Source of the DNA: Deferribacteres bacterium
GTDB lineage: Bacteria > Zhuqueibacterota > Zhuqueibacteria > Zhuqueibacterales > Geothermadaptataceae
NCBI GenBank assembly: GCA_020633675.1
Contig: JACKDE010000001.1
Span: 1,240,001-1,304,000 of the forward strand
DNA length: 64,000 nucleotides
Reading direction: 5' to 3'
Made by a program: the position numbers and the translations under genes. The notes beneath the pieces are model-generated. The model had not been told where the DNA came from. It made no database searches and worked only from the letters and a program-made list of their open reading frames with translations. Below, piece after piece: positions 35,701 to 42,741 of this stretch. Every line of letters begins with the position of its first letter. Within the stretch, counting starts at the first letter, position 1.

Positions 35701-35794
35701 GTTTGCCCTGTTTTGCCAGCACACCGAGCTGGCTCAGCAACCGGTCTTTCCAGTCTTTGTCCTTGTGGCTGTAGCTGATGAAAATTTTGTGCAT
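32750..35794 (-). CDS. TIR-STAND NTPase-TPR protein (NLR-like)
   Basis: The 1014-residue protein has a TIR domain (residues about 2-100: KIFISYSHKDKDW, ELWDDRRI, LLISANFLTSDF, with E77/E78 at the NADase glutamate position), an Ala/Thr-rich linker (151-164), and an NB-ARC/STAND NTPase domain (about 170-480) with P-loop WGGVGKS (207-213) and Walker B LLILD (290-294). About 500 residues of TPR-like helical repeats follow. This is the sensor-NTPase-effector layout of NLR-like proteins; bacterial TIR-STAND proteins include anti-phage systems that deplete NAD or make signal nucleotides. Residues about 806-860 and 960-967 come from repeat DNA inserted in frame. The gene stands alone between palindromic elements. 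Antiviral function is inference. Confidence 0.85.
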   Translation of the reverse strand: MHKIFISYSHKDKDWKDRLLSQLGVLAKQGKLELWDDRRIAAGDDWQPEIEQAIANCNMAILLISANFLTSDFILGEEVPKLLQRRQEQGVRVIPLIAKPCAWTTVSWLQKIQARPKDGKPLSGFSEHEADQHLAALANEIHAMLSRTPGTAAATATATATAIAPDHITLAKLPATGPDLFGRADALQKLDDAWKDAHTNVLSLVAWGGVGKSALVNHWLSAMERDNYRGAERVYGWSFYSQGTKEQRQVSADGFFDDALDWFGYDGEPIPSAWDKGKKLAELVREHPSLLILDGLEPLQYPPGELQGQLKDQGMQALLKDLARANPGLCVISTRMVVAELEATAAHSSPKILLENLGPQAGAQLLRKLGVQGSDSELTTASNDFGGHALALNLLGSYLATVHGGEIRKRDLIPHLSDDLEKGGHARRVMVSYETWLHGKPELDILYLMGLFDRPASAEALATLRAEPAIAGLTEALHNLSEAQWHYAVKHLRDLRLLSAAENDKNSLDCHPLVREHFGEQVQQHNPDGWRAAHSRLYDYYKNLPEKLYNKQLPNTLEEMEPLFAAVAHGCLAGQHQQALDDVYWERIKRKNQHFSTAKLGAFGADLAALSNFFEPPWRQPADGLVDAAKPAILSWAGFRLRALGRLHEAAEPMQAGMEMRIEQKNWLEAAKDSGNLSELMLTIGEVAKAVDYGRQSVDYADRSGDDFQREVARTQNGDALHQSGVLNEAEKLFREAEAMQQKRQPDYRYLYSLRGFQFCDLLLSRGQAREVLQRAAQTLEWVTGRLGLLDVALDHLSLGRAHLWLALRQRSGQAENIPLNPPFDKLRAGTSKGDLQDSPHLHPERSRGSDHASTALSVTQLAEAETHLQRAVTGLRESGDQDMLPLALFALAELRRVQGQFEQALALLHEAQEIAERGGMGLHLVDFHLEACRTCLEELKRQTADGKREEKTKIAQMDVGARGRVPETAQNPASMQQQAKHHLESAAKLVAQTGYHRRDAEVTALQAEMGKIE
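32894..32917. repeat. Palindromic element inside the TIR gene
   Basis: A perfect 20-bp palindrome (half-site GGGCACGCGG) followed by CTAC reads GTAGGGGCACGCGG on the minus strand. It is a truncated relative of the 28-bp palindromes at 35849, 37870 and 40017. It is translated in frame as part of VGARGRVP near residue 960 of the TIR protein. Confidence 0.6.
33216..33378. repeat. Three dispersed repeats in frame within the TIR gene
   Basis: Three different inverted-repeat units sit side by side: 33216-33270 (CTGAGCGCAGTCGAAG paired with CTCGACTCCGCTCGGG), 33288-33342 (CCCCTTTCGA / TCGAAGGGGG around GAGCTTGTCGAAG), and 33347-33378 (CCTGAGCGCTGTCGAAGGG). All use the 'GAGC..GTCGAAG' core typical of dispersed repeats that accumulate between genes in many environmental bacteria. 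On the minus strand they encode NPPFDKLRAGTSKGDLQ, HPERSRGSDHASTALSVTQ and LRQRSGQAE, which interrupt the TPR region without breaking the frame. Confidence 0.8.
35311..35336. repeat. 12-bp tandem repeat encoding an Ala-Thr linker
   Basis: The unit AGTGGCAGTTGC occurs twice in full with a partial third copy. On the minus strand it encodes the ATATATAT linker between the TIR and NTPase domains. The unit is a multiple of three, so copy-number change would alter linker length without a frameshift. Confidence 0.6.
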
Positions 35795-35848
35795 GATGTC
35801 CCCGCAGTTGGTTTTGTTTAGTATCGTTGCGAAAAGATCAGTGCGATT

Positions 35849-35876
35849 GTAGGGGCATGGCGCGCCATGCCCCTAC
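35849..35876. repeat. Perfect 28-bp palindrome, half-site GTAGGGGCATGGCG
   Basis: Bases 35849-35876 are a perfect palindrome with GTAG...CTAC ends and a GGCGCGCC centre. It lies 55 bases upstream of the TIR gene start. Related copies are at 37870-37897 and 40017-40045, with a truncated one inside the TIR gene. Confidence 0.85.
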
Positions 35877-36107
35877 CAACATGGCCTGTTTGAAATGAAT
35901 GCTTTCAAAGAAGAAATTCCCACCGAATCACGCCGAATGCTGCCGAGCGTCGCCGAAATGCTTTTTGTCGAAAACCGACTTGGCGATTCTCGGTAGATTT
36001 CAGCACAGTTCGACGGTTTGCTTTTCCCGGATTGTACCCTATTTTGCGCAAAATGCAAAGCGGCGATTTTGCAGAATAGATACCTCCGGTATGACAAATG
36101 GGATTGA

Positions 36108-36139
36108 TTGTAGAGACGCAAAATTTTGCGTCTCTACAA
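36108..36139. repeat. Perfect 32-bp palindrome, half-site TTGTAGAGACGCAAAA
   Basis: This second palindrome class has the same 28-bp core length and GTAG...CTAC ends as the element at 35849, but an AT-rich centre. It resembles the GTAGAGACGC repeats reported widely in cyanobacteria and other groups. It lies about 65 bases downstream of the amidohydrolase stop (minus strand), without a T-run of its own. Confidence 0.85.
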
Positions 36140-36204
36140 CCTGTGTCATTGCATTTTGCGTTTCGCGAATTCCACAGAATTCCCCACCGGACTTTGCCAG
36201 CGTG

Positions 36205-37818
36205 CTATTCCGGCAGCTTCACCCGCGCCAGGATTTTCTCCATGTTGCGGCCAAAGATGTTGCGTTTGTCCTGCTCGGAAATATCGGCATAGGCCACCCA
36301 GCCGAATTGCGGATAGGGATCGCGCATCGGGGCGTCAGAGCCGTACAGCACGCGCTCGGAGCCGACTTCCTCGACCATGTATTCGATGCTGCCGCTGGTC
36401 ACCGAGGTAAAGGTGATTTCGAGAAAGCAGTTCGGGAATTTCTTCGCCAACTCGACGTGCTGGCGGGCGATGGGCCAGTTCCAGCCGGAATGCGCCAGCA
36501 AAAAGCTGATATTGGGGCAGCGCTCGCCCAAATCCAGCATTTCGTTGTAAAAATTGTCGGACGGATGCATCAGCGCGATCAGGTTGTGCGCATTGCCGAA
36601 CTCCCACCACGGATCGTACAGCGGATCGTTGTACGGCCGCCCCATGCGCGGGAAATACGGCTTCATGCCAACGAAGCGGTGCTTTTTGTAATAATAATCG
36701 AACTCCGCCTGCCAGTCGGTGACGTAGTTCGGATCGAGCGCCGCATAGCCGATGATCTCGCCCGGAAAATCGCGCATGGCGGTGATGGTGTCTTCGTTGC
36801 CGAGCTTGTAATCGCCCCAAATTGCCGTCCATGCGCTGATACAGGTTTTGTCGACGCCGAGCTTGCGGTTGCGGGTCACCACACCGGCGGCATCGGCCAG
36901 ATTCATCGCCACCCGGGCAGCGCCGCGGCCATGTTTCTGCACAATGTGCGCGTGCGCGTCGATCACCGTCATGTCGTCGATGGGCTGGCCTTGCAGGGAT
37001 TTTTGCAAAATGACGTCGTCGCTTTTGAGCGCGGGATAGGGGGGAGGTGGCTGTTCGATGTGCAGCAGCCGCATCAAATTGCCGCCGGCGATAGCCTGTT
37101 TTTGCTCGTCCGACAAATCCGCGTAATCGATGTACGCCCGGGCCGCGCCCATGCTTTTTTCCATCGCCTCGGTGCCGAAAAGCAGGCGTTCGTGGCCGAT
37201 TTCCTCGCAGAAAAATTCCAGCATGCGGTTGCCCTGATAGCTGGAAAACTCAAAATGCAGATTGTTGTGTTTGTGCGCCAGCGGTACCAGTCTGCGGGTG
37301 GCTTCCCAACGCACGCTGTGCAACAGAACCGGTAGTTGCGGGTAGTTCGTGCACATCCAGTCGATCTCGGGCCAATCGATTTGTACCGCATCGCCATATT
37401 CGCCGCGGTCGACGATCAGCAGTTTGCCGGCTTCCTGCAACGCACCGAGCAGCGTGCCGAGGGTGGCTTCGTTGACATCGTGCCAGTACACGTGCGGGTA
37501 GATTTTGATCGCGCCGACATTGTGGGCTTCCATGTCGCGCAGCAGTTGGTCGGGGTGTGGAAACTCGCCGGTGTGGTGCGGCAACACCACCCAGCACGGC
37601 ACCAGCCGTTCGTTAGCGTGGCAGATTTCATTGACAATCGGATTCCCGACCTGCGGATGGGTTTCGCGTGCCTGATGGGCAAAAATCAGCGCGCCGTGAA
37701 TGCGGCAGCGCTCCATTTCGGATAACAAATGCTCGGTTGTCCAGGGGGCTTTTGGGTCTTTGCCTGCCCGCCGCCCAATTGCGGCAAAGCAGTCGAAGTA
37801 GGTGAGTTCGGATTGCAC
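36205..37818 (-). CDS. Tandem amidohydrolase: inactive-looking N-half fused to active-type C-half
   Basis: The GTG at 37818 behind GGAG is the likely start; a longer frame reaching 37899 would translate the palindrome at 37870 and has no ribosome site. The 537 residues form two amidohydrolase-2 (TIM-barrel) domains. The C-half has every metal ligand: H289 and H291 (DAHAH), H418 (LMHPSD), H443 (LAHSGW) and D495 (LYGSDAP). The N-half keeps the fold (IKIYPHVYW, LLHSVRW, LLFGTEAME) but has FDCFA where DXHXH should be and E217 where the final Asp should be, so it is probably non-catalytic. Known members decarboxylate or hydrolyse small acids, amides and lactones. It is the last gene of a three-gene operon with an aminotransferase and an isomerase. 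Confidence 0.82.
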   Translation of the reverse strand: MQSELTYFDCFAAIGRRAGKDPKAPWTTEHLLSEMERCRIHGALIFAHQARETHPQVGNPIVNEICHANERLVPCWVVLPHHTGEFPHPDQLLRDMEAHNVGAIKIYPHVYWHDVNEATLGTLLGALQEAGKLLIVDRGEYGDAVQIDWPEIDWMCTNYPQLPVLLHSVRWEATRRLVPLAHKHNNLHFEFSSYQGNRMLEFFCEEIGHERLLFGTEAMEKSMGAARAYIDYADLSDEQKQAIAGGNLMRLLHIEQPPPPYPALKSDDVILQKSLQGQPIDDMTVIDAHAHIVQKHGRGAARVAMNLADAAGVVTRNRKLGVDKTCISAWTAIWGDYKLGNEDTITAMRDFPGEIIGYAALDPNYVTDWQAEFDYYYKKHRFVGMKPYFPRMGRPYNDPLYDPWWEFGNAHNLIALMHPSDNFYNEMLDLGERCPNISFLLAHSGWNWPIARQHVELAKKFPNCFLEITFTSVTSGSIEYMVEEVGSERVLYGSDAPMRDPYPQFGWVAYADISEQDKRNIFGRNMEKILARVKLPE

Positions 37819-37869
37819 AGACAATCTCCGTTTTGTTGGTATATTTTGTGTTGTAAGTTGCAGAAGGGG

Positions 37870-37897
37870 GTAGGGGCAAGGCGCGCCTTGCCCTTGC
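37870..37897. repeat. 28-bp near-palindrome, half-site GTAGGGGCAAGGCG
   Basis: It is the same class as the element at 35849, with two mismatches in the right arm (CTTGC instead of CCTAC). It lies in the 97-base gap between the aminotransferase and amidohydrolase genes of the minus-strand operon. Confidence 0.75.
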
Positions 37898-37915
37898 AAG
37901 TTTGGTCAAAATAGC

Positions 37916-39115
37916 CTATAACATCCTGCATGCACGACGCAGGGCCTCCAGCGTCTGCTCGATATCCAGCGGCTGGTGCGAAAAATTGATGAACCAGCGC
38001 TCGTTGGCGAAAATGCCGTTTTCGAACAGCTTGGCAAAAAGACGATTGTGTAAATCGAGATTTTTTTGTTCGTCCGCAGAATCAAAATGGATGAATGGCG
38101 CCGCCGGCACTCCGGCAGCGCGCGCGGGCAGGCCACACTCGGTGAGAATGTCGGCGAAACCCGCTTTGAGCATGTCACCCATTTTGAAAATATGCTCGTG
38201 CACCGGTTGCTGGCTTAAAATATCCATGGTTTTGCGGCAGGCTGCCAGCGACAGGGTCTCGCCAGCGTAGGTGGTGGTAATAATGGTTTTTTCGAGCTGC
38301 TGCATGAATTGCTTTTTGCCGGCAAATGCCGAAACCGGGTAGCCGTTCGCCATCGCTTTGGCAAACGCTGCCAGGTCGGGCGTGACACCAAAATAAGCCT
38401 GTGCACCACCGAGCGCCAATCGAAAGCCAGTCAACACTTCGTCAAAAATCAGCACTGTGCCATACTCATCGCACTTTTGCCGCAGCTTTTGCAAAAACGC
38501 ATTGCCAATTTCCAGGCCCCAATCATACGGCTCAACGATGACAGCAGCCAATTGGGAGCCGAATTGCTCGAATGCGGCATCGATGGCTTCGAGATCGTTG
38601 TACTGAAAATCGTGCACATATTCTCGCAAAACCTCGGGCACACCGGGAGTCGGCCAGTTCAAGGCAAAGGTGTCATGGTAGCCATGGTAGCCGGCAGTCA
38701 AAATATGCTCGCGGCCGGTGTATGCCCGCGCCAAACGAACACAGGCCGTACAGGCATCGGCACCGGTTTTCATGAAGCGCACCTGCTCTAGCCAGGGCAC
38801 ATTGCGGATGATCGCCTCGGCGGTCTCCAGTTCCAGCGGACTGGCCATGCTGAACAGCACACCACGCTGCATTTGCTCGCGCACTGCTTCATCGACTTCC
38901 GCAAAGCCGTAGCCGAGAATGATCGGCCCGAGCGCACAACGATAGTCGATAAACTCGCGGCCATCGAGGTCCCACATGCGGCAGCCTTTCGCGCGTTCGA
39001 TGAATGGCGGCATGAACGCACCCCAGGCCGGATTTTGGCGTTTGGCATTGGTTTGGGTTGCCCACGGAATGCGTTCCCGGGCATGCAGGAAATGCTTCTC
39101 GTTTTCGCTTTTCAC
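37916..39115 (-). CDS. Class III aminotransferase (glutamate-1-semialdehyde aminomutase-like)
   Basis: The start is GTG 39115, with GAGG six bases upstream. The 399-residue protein has the class III PLP-enzyme motifs: 'KTGADACTACVRLARAYTGR', 'AGYHGYHDTFA', 'LIFDEVLTGFR' (D225 for the pyridine nitrogen) and 'FAKAMANGYP' (PLP-binding K253). It resembles GSA aminomutase in 'TGADA' and the HGYHD segment, but GSA aminomutase belongs with haem genes and none are here. In this operon it more likely transfers an amino group to or from a sugar-derived aldehyde or keto acid (inference). The isomerase gene upstream ends 10 bases before it. Confidence 0.83.
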   Translation of the reverse strand: MKSENEKHFLHARERIPWATQTNAKRQNPAWGAFMPPFIERAKGCRMWDLDGREFIDYRCALGPIILGYGFAEVDEAVREQMQRGVLFSMASPLELETAEAIIRNVPWLEQVRFMKTGADACTACVRLARAYTGREHILTAGYHGYHDTFALNWPTPGVPEVLREYVHDFQYNDLEAIDAAFEQFGSQLAAVIVEPYDWGLEIGNAFLQKLRQKCDEYGTVLIFDEVLTGFRLALGGAQAYFGVTPDLAAFAKAMANGYPVSAFAGKKQFMQQLEKTIITTTYAGETLSLAACRKTMDILSQQPVHEHIFKMGDMLKAGFADILTECGLPARAAGVPAAPFIHFDSADEQKNLDLHNRLFAKLFENGIFANERWFINFSHQPLDIEQTLEALRRACRML

Positions 39116-39125
39116 TGCTGGCCTC

Positions 39126-39923
39126 TTATTCTTTTAGCCCCAAAATTTCGCGCACGGTCTTCAAGTTTTGAGCCGATTTTTCCACCAATGGCAAACAGTG
39201 TGTTTCGATGGTGACATGCTCGACCAAGCGTTCTCTTTTAATGGCTTGCAATTGTCCCGTCCAGTCAATTTTGCCTTCGCCGACCGGAACGCATTCCACC
39301 AATGCGCCCTTGATGGAGTCTTTGACATGGACATTGACGATCCATTCTTTGATGGCTTCGTAGCCTTCCGGATAAGGACGTTCATCTGAACCGACCGCGT
39401 TGCCCGGATCCCAATTGGCGCGCACCGAGGTCGAGCGCACTTTGCGCAAAATGCGGGCGGTGTTCTGGCCACTGTCGCACCAAAATCCCGGTTCATTTTC
39501 AACGGCAATCATCAAGCCTTGTTCTTCGGCCAGAGCAGCTACTTCCTTGAGCAGCAACACGACGCGCCCCTGATTTTCTGCAGGCTCGTTTTCATATCTT
39601 TGGAAGCCAAAAGTGATAATCATGTCCGTGCCGAGCAGTTTGGCCAGTCGGCAGGTTTCAGGCAGAACGGTCCGCATTTCGTGTTCGAGAGCCTCGGTTT
39701 CTTTGAGCGTGCACTTAAATGTGCCCGGTGAAAGTGCTGTGTAGTTGATTTTGTATTTCTCTTTTAATTGCAGCAATTGCTGCACAGTGGCCTCGTCGAA
39801 ATGCGGCACACGCTTGTCGCCGATGACGCGCAGCTCATAATCATAGATTCCCCATGATGTGCCGATTTGCACGGCTTCTTCCACATCGAGCGAAATTTCG
39901 TCTGTGACAAATGCGATTTTCAT
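39126..39923 (-). CDS. Sugar phosphate isomerase/epimerase family protein
   Basis: The 265-residue protein is a small AP-endonuclease-2-like TIM barrel. Metal-site pieces visible are 'YDYELRVIGDKRVPHFD' (Glu), 'IAVENEPGFWCDSG' (Glu), 'RANWDPGNAV' (Asp), 'VNVHVKDS' (His-Lys) and 'VTIETHC' (Glu). The family includes hydroxypyruvate isomerase, inosose dehydratase and sugar epimerases. GAGGAC precedes the ATG. It is the first gene of the operon that continues with the aminotransferase and tandem amidohydrolase, suggesting a route that isomerises, transaminates and then hydrolyses or decarboxylates a small sugar-like compound (inference). Confidence 0.83.
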   Translation of the reverse strand: MKIAFVTDEISLDVEEAVQIGTSWGIYDYELRVIGDKRVPHFDEATVQQLLQLKEKYKINYTALSPGTFKCTLKETEALEHEMRTVLPETCRLAKLLGTDMIITFGFQRYENEPAENQGRVVLLLKEVAALAEEQGLMIAVENEPGFWCDSGQNTARILRKVRSTSVRANWDPGNAVGSDERPYPEGYEAIKEWIVNVHVKDSIKGALVECVPVGEGKIDWTGQLQAIKRERLVEHVTIETHCLPLVEKSAQNLKTVREILGLKE

Positions 39924-40016
39924 TTTCGTCCTCTGTTTTAATTTGCATGTTTTTGAGTCTTGCAGCCATGAATGGCGCGAATTTAGCGAGTGCTACCTGT
40001 GCGGCGGCAGAGCGTC

Positions 40017-40045
40017 GCAGGGGCATGGAGCCACCATGCCCCTAC
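40017..40045. repeat. 28-bp-class palindrome, arms GCAGGGGCATGG/CCATGCCCCTAC
   Basis: This copy has the same arms as the element at 35849 but a disturbed centre (AGCCA) and one changed base in the left arm. It lies between the heparinase-like gene and the isomerase gene, both on the minus strand. Confidence 0.75.
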
Positions 40046-40096
40046 ATTCTTTGCAAATCTCGCAGGTTTCCAAGTTCACGCTATTCGCGGGAAAAA

Positions 40097-42412
40097 TCAC
40101 TTCGAGACTTCCTGCTCCCAGTACCGCAGTTTACCGACGCCGGGCTGGTCCGGGCTGCCGTCGAAATTCAAGCCAAAATCGGCCGGGAACTGTTCGTGCA
40201 GCACCCGATCTTTGTATTTGATCTTGACCGCGCCGATCATCGCATAGTGGATTTTATCCGCCGTTTCGACAGCAAACAGGTTGTAGGCATCGGTTTCGTA
40301 GTCACCATATCGGGTTTTGCCGGAATCATAGGTGTATTTTGGCCGCCGCCAGTCGCGGACAATCTCGGCCTGCAAGTCGAGTTTGGCGGCGATGACATAT
40401 TTTTTCTCGCCGCTTTTGATCGTCAATCCGACCGCTTCAGGGAACGAATCGACGTCCAGCATTTCGATTTGGCTGGCGAGCTTTTTGGCATCTTCTTCCT
40501 TGCCATGCGGCACCAACACGGTCACGAAGGTCTGCAGATCACCGGGATAGCCATGGCGACCGATCATCTGGTAAATAGCCTGCTCTTGTTGATAGTAACG
40601 CTGCAAACTCTCTACACCTTCTTCCAGCCGCTCTCGATATGGAAAATGAATCAGCAAGTGCTCGTCGCCCGCCACATCAACATTGTTGAGGGAATCGTAG
40701 CTGGTGACATACCAGCCCGGGCCTTGCGCATGAATCTGGCGTGTGTGCCATAAATTGGCAAGGGTCAAATAGGTGTCTTTGGTGAACTTGACTACGTCGA
40801 ATATCACAAACCAATCGAGCTCTTTGACATAGGTGATAATGCGATCGCTTTGATAACCGAGGTTGTCATCAATGACTCGGGTGCGTGTCATATCGAAGTG
40901 CTTAAGCTCAAGGAAATCGATTTTCTGTGTGCGCACCGGGCGGTAGGCGCCGGAGTTGCGAAAGAAATCGAGCATAGACTGCCCCGGCACCGCTTCGCGA
41001 TTTGGCGATGCGTAACGGTATTGTCCTTCACGCTGACCTAGCGCAATTTTGCCATCGCGCACTGCAATGCGATTGTGGAAATAGTCTGCACGAAACTGCC
41101 CATATGGCCCACTCGGCATGTAATCGCGATAGCCGCCATCGTGTAGCAGAACAGAGTTGTTCTTCATCAACAGCACAACGCTGTTTTCGTCTGCATGGCC
41201 ATGGTGCATTTTTTCTTCTTCGACGGGGATGGAGGTGCGCAAATATTCACGGTAGAGCCAGCCGCCATCGCCTTCATCACGGTAGTTGTACAGCAGGTAA
41301 GTGCTGTTGGGCTGCCAGCCATTACGAAAAATCACCTTTTTGCCAATCATGTCCTCCAGCACCTCGCGGCTGCCACCAGTTGGCCGCTCGGCACCCAAAT
41401 CGAAATCGGCCCACAAGTAGGCATCGGACAGGCAGAGTGCTGTAAAAACACTTTTGCGTTCCGGCATCGGATCGAGGTATTTGCGAAAATATTGTGCGGC
41501 AGCCCAACGCAGTCGCGGATCGTTGTACACCGCCGCGCCTTTCTCAAAAAATGGAAGATAGCGATTCCATGAGTGTCCCCAATTGGCATCGCCGAAATCC
41601 GGAATGATGCCGGCCGGACTCATCAATTGCAGGAAGTATTCGAAATAGTAATTCATGATCGGCGTGCGGTACAGGCTTTCATCTTCTTTTACATGGCTGG
41701 CGTAGCCGAGCAGCGAATATAGCCAAATGGCATTGTAGCCGCTGGCATCTTCAATTTCCCACTGGCCCCAATTATCATTTATGATTGCCTGGCCGAGGGT
41801 GTGCCATTTCGGTTGATTGGGATGATCCGGCAGAGCTTTGGCAGCGTACAGCATTGCTTCGGCGCGCAGCATGGCGCGATTCATCGCACCCCACTCCTGA
41901 AAATTGATCAGATAGTCGGCGCTGTGGGCAATATCTTCGCGCAGTTCGGCATCTTCTTTTTTTGTCAAACGGTTGTATTTTTTGAGTTTGTAGTAGGCAT
42001 GAACATATTTGCCAAAGCTGAAGATGTTTGGCAGGACCGGCAGGCCGTTGCTGTATTCGGCTTTTGTTTTGTAAAAATCGTCCGGATAGGCATCGCGGTA
42101 TTTGTCATAGTATTGCAGCAGGGATTTTGCACGATCGAGGTATTTTTCGTCTTTGTTGATTTCGTAAATGTTGACGCAGAGGGCAGCCAGATAGAGCTCG
42201 TTCGGTGGTGGGTTGTAGCCAAAAACATAATTCAGGTCGATGCTCTCGTACCATTTTTTGCGTGATGCTTCAAGATTGTCCCAGGCCTCGTCTGCTGCTG
42301 CGATGATGTAATTCATGTACTCTTGTTTCGATACAGGTTGTTCCATTTCTGATCCTTCGGATTGTGCCGTAAATAGAAAGATGCTCACAATGAGCAGAAG
42401 TGTTTTGCGCAT
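40097..42412 (-). CDS. Heparinase II/III-family polysaccharide lyase-like protein
   Basis: The 771-residue protein has a signal peptide (MRKTLLLIVSIFLFTAQSEG), an N-terminal helical toroid (about 25-370; repeated helical segments such as 'LYLAALCVNIYEINKDEKYLDRAKSL' and 'AMNRAMLRAEAMLYAAKAL'), and a C-terminal beta-sandwich region opened by 'HHGHADENSVVLLMKNNSVLLHDGGY', the conserved heparinase II/III block. Enzymes of this group cleave uronic-acid polysaccharides such as heparin and alginate by beta-elimination. The Tyr and His acting in catalysis cannot be fixed by eye. It lies upstream of the isomerase-aminotransferase-amidohydrolase operon on the same strand, 173 bases away, and may feed it with unsaturated sugars (inference). 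Confidence 0.8.
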   Translation of the reverse strand: MRKTLLLIVSIFLFTAQSEGSEMEQPVSKQEYMNYIIAAADEAWDNLEASRKKWYESIDLNYVFGYNPPPNELYLAALCVNIYEINKDEKYLDRAKSLLQYYDKYRDAYPDDFYKTKAEYSNGLPVLPNIFSFGKYVHAYYKLKKYNRLTKKEDAELREDIAHSADYLINFQEWGAMNRAMLRAEAMLYAAKALPDHPNQPKWHTLGQAIINDNWGQWEIEDASGYNAIWLYSLLGYASHVKEDESLYRTPIMNYYFEYFLQLMSPAGIIPDFGDANWGHSWNRYLPFFEKGAAVYNDPRLRWAAAQYFRKYLDPMPERKSVFTALCLSDAYLWADFDLGAERPTGGSREVLEDMIGKKVIFRNGWQPNSTYLLYNYRDEGDGGWLYREYLRTSIPVEEEKMHHGHADENSVVLLMKNNSVLLHDGGYRDYMPSGPYGQFRADYFHNRIAVRDGKIALGQREGQYRYASPNREAVPGQSMLDFFRNSGAYRPVRTQKIDFLELKHFDMTRTRVIDDNLGYQSDRIITYVKELDWFVIFDVVKFTKDTYLTLANLWHTRQIHAQGPGWYVTSYDSLNNVDVAGDEHLLIHFPYRERLEEGVESLQRYYQQEQAIYQMIGRHGYPGDLQTFVTVLVPHGKEEDAKKLASQIEMLDVDSFPEAVGLTIKSGEKKYVIAAKLDLQAEIVRDWRRPKYTYDSGKTRYGDYETDAYNLFAVETADKIHYAMIGAVKIKYKDRVLHEQFPADFGLNFDGSPDQPGVGKLRYWEQEVSK

Positions 42413-42741
42413 GATAAAACTCGCTTTGGCGTTGATGTTCCGGTGAATTTTGCCGGCCTGAACAGATGGCCAGTTTGATTAAATTAGACTGCCGAGCCAA
42501 AAATGCAATGCGTTTCGGGCGAAATTCGCTGCTTTTTTTGTATTTGCCGACTTATCATCATTACAGTTCCAAAAGTGGACGAGCTGTAGCCAAAGCGCAA
42601 TACGAAGCCCCGAAGGCACATATTTTCTCCCGGGATCTTTGCGCATTCGTGGTAAGGTATTTCTTGCCAAAAAATAACAGAATTTGAGTGTTGATGGACT
42701 ATGGATGTCTATGGGAGCCCGCTTAATCGAGGAGAGTAGGC
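42413..42741. other. Divergent intergenic region
   Basis: The 329-base gap separates the minus-strand lyase gene from the plus-strand TrpF-like gene and should hold both promoters. Apart from a GGAGAG ribosome site before 42742, I see no firm signal or gene. Confidence 0.4.

Larger units (their letters stand above)
35795..36204. other. Intergenic region with two 28-bp palindromes
   Basis: The 410-base gap between two minus-strand genes holds the palindromes at 35849-35876 and 36108-36139. The rest shows no gene; it must contain the promoter of the TIR gene. Confidence 0.5.

Noticed and set aside
33935..35821. A 628-residue open frame on the plus strand opposite the TIR gene
   Set aside because: It is antisense to a protein with clear TIR, P-loop and TPR motifs. 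The composition is skewed (many V, A, Q, H, R) and shows no domain. High GC in the third codon position of the real gene explains the lack of stops.
36108..36139. GTAGAGACGC palindrome read as a terminator of the amidohydrolase gene
   Set aside because: The stem is strong but lacks a T-run on the relevant strand, and the element belongs to a repeat class with the same ends nearby.
37819..37899. Upstream extension of the tandem amidohydrolase
   Set aside because: It would translate the 28-bp palindrome and has no ribosome site; GTG 37818 has GGAG at seven bases.
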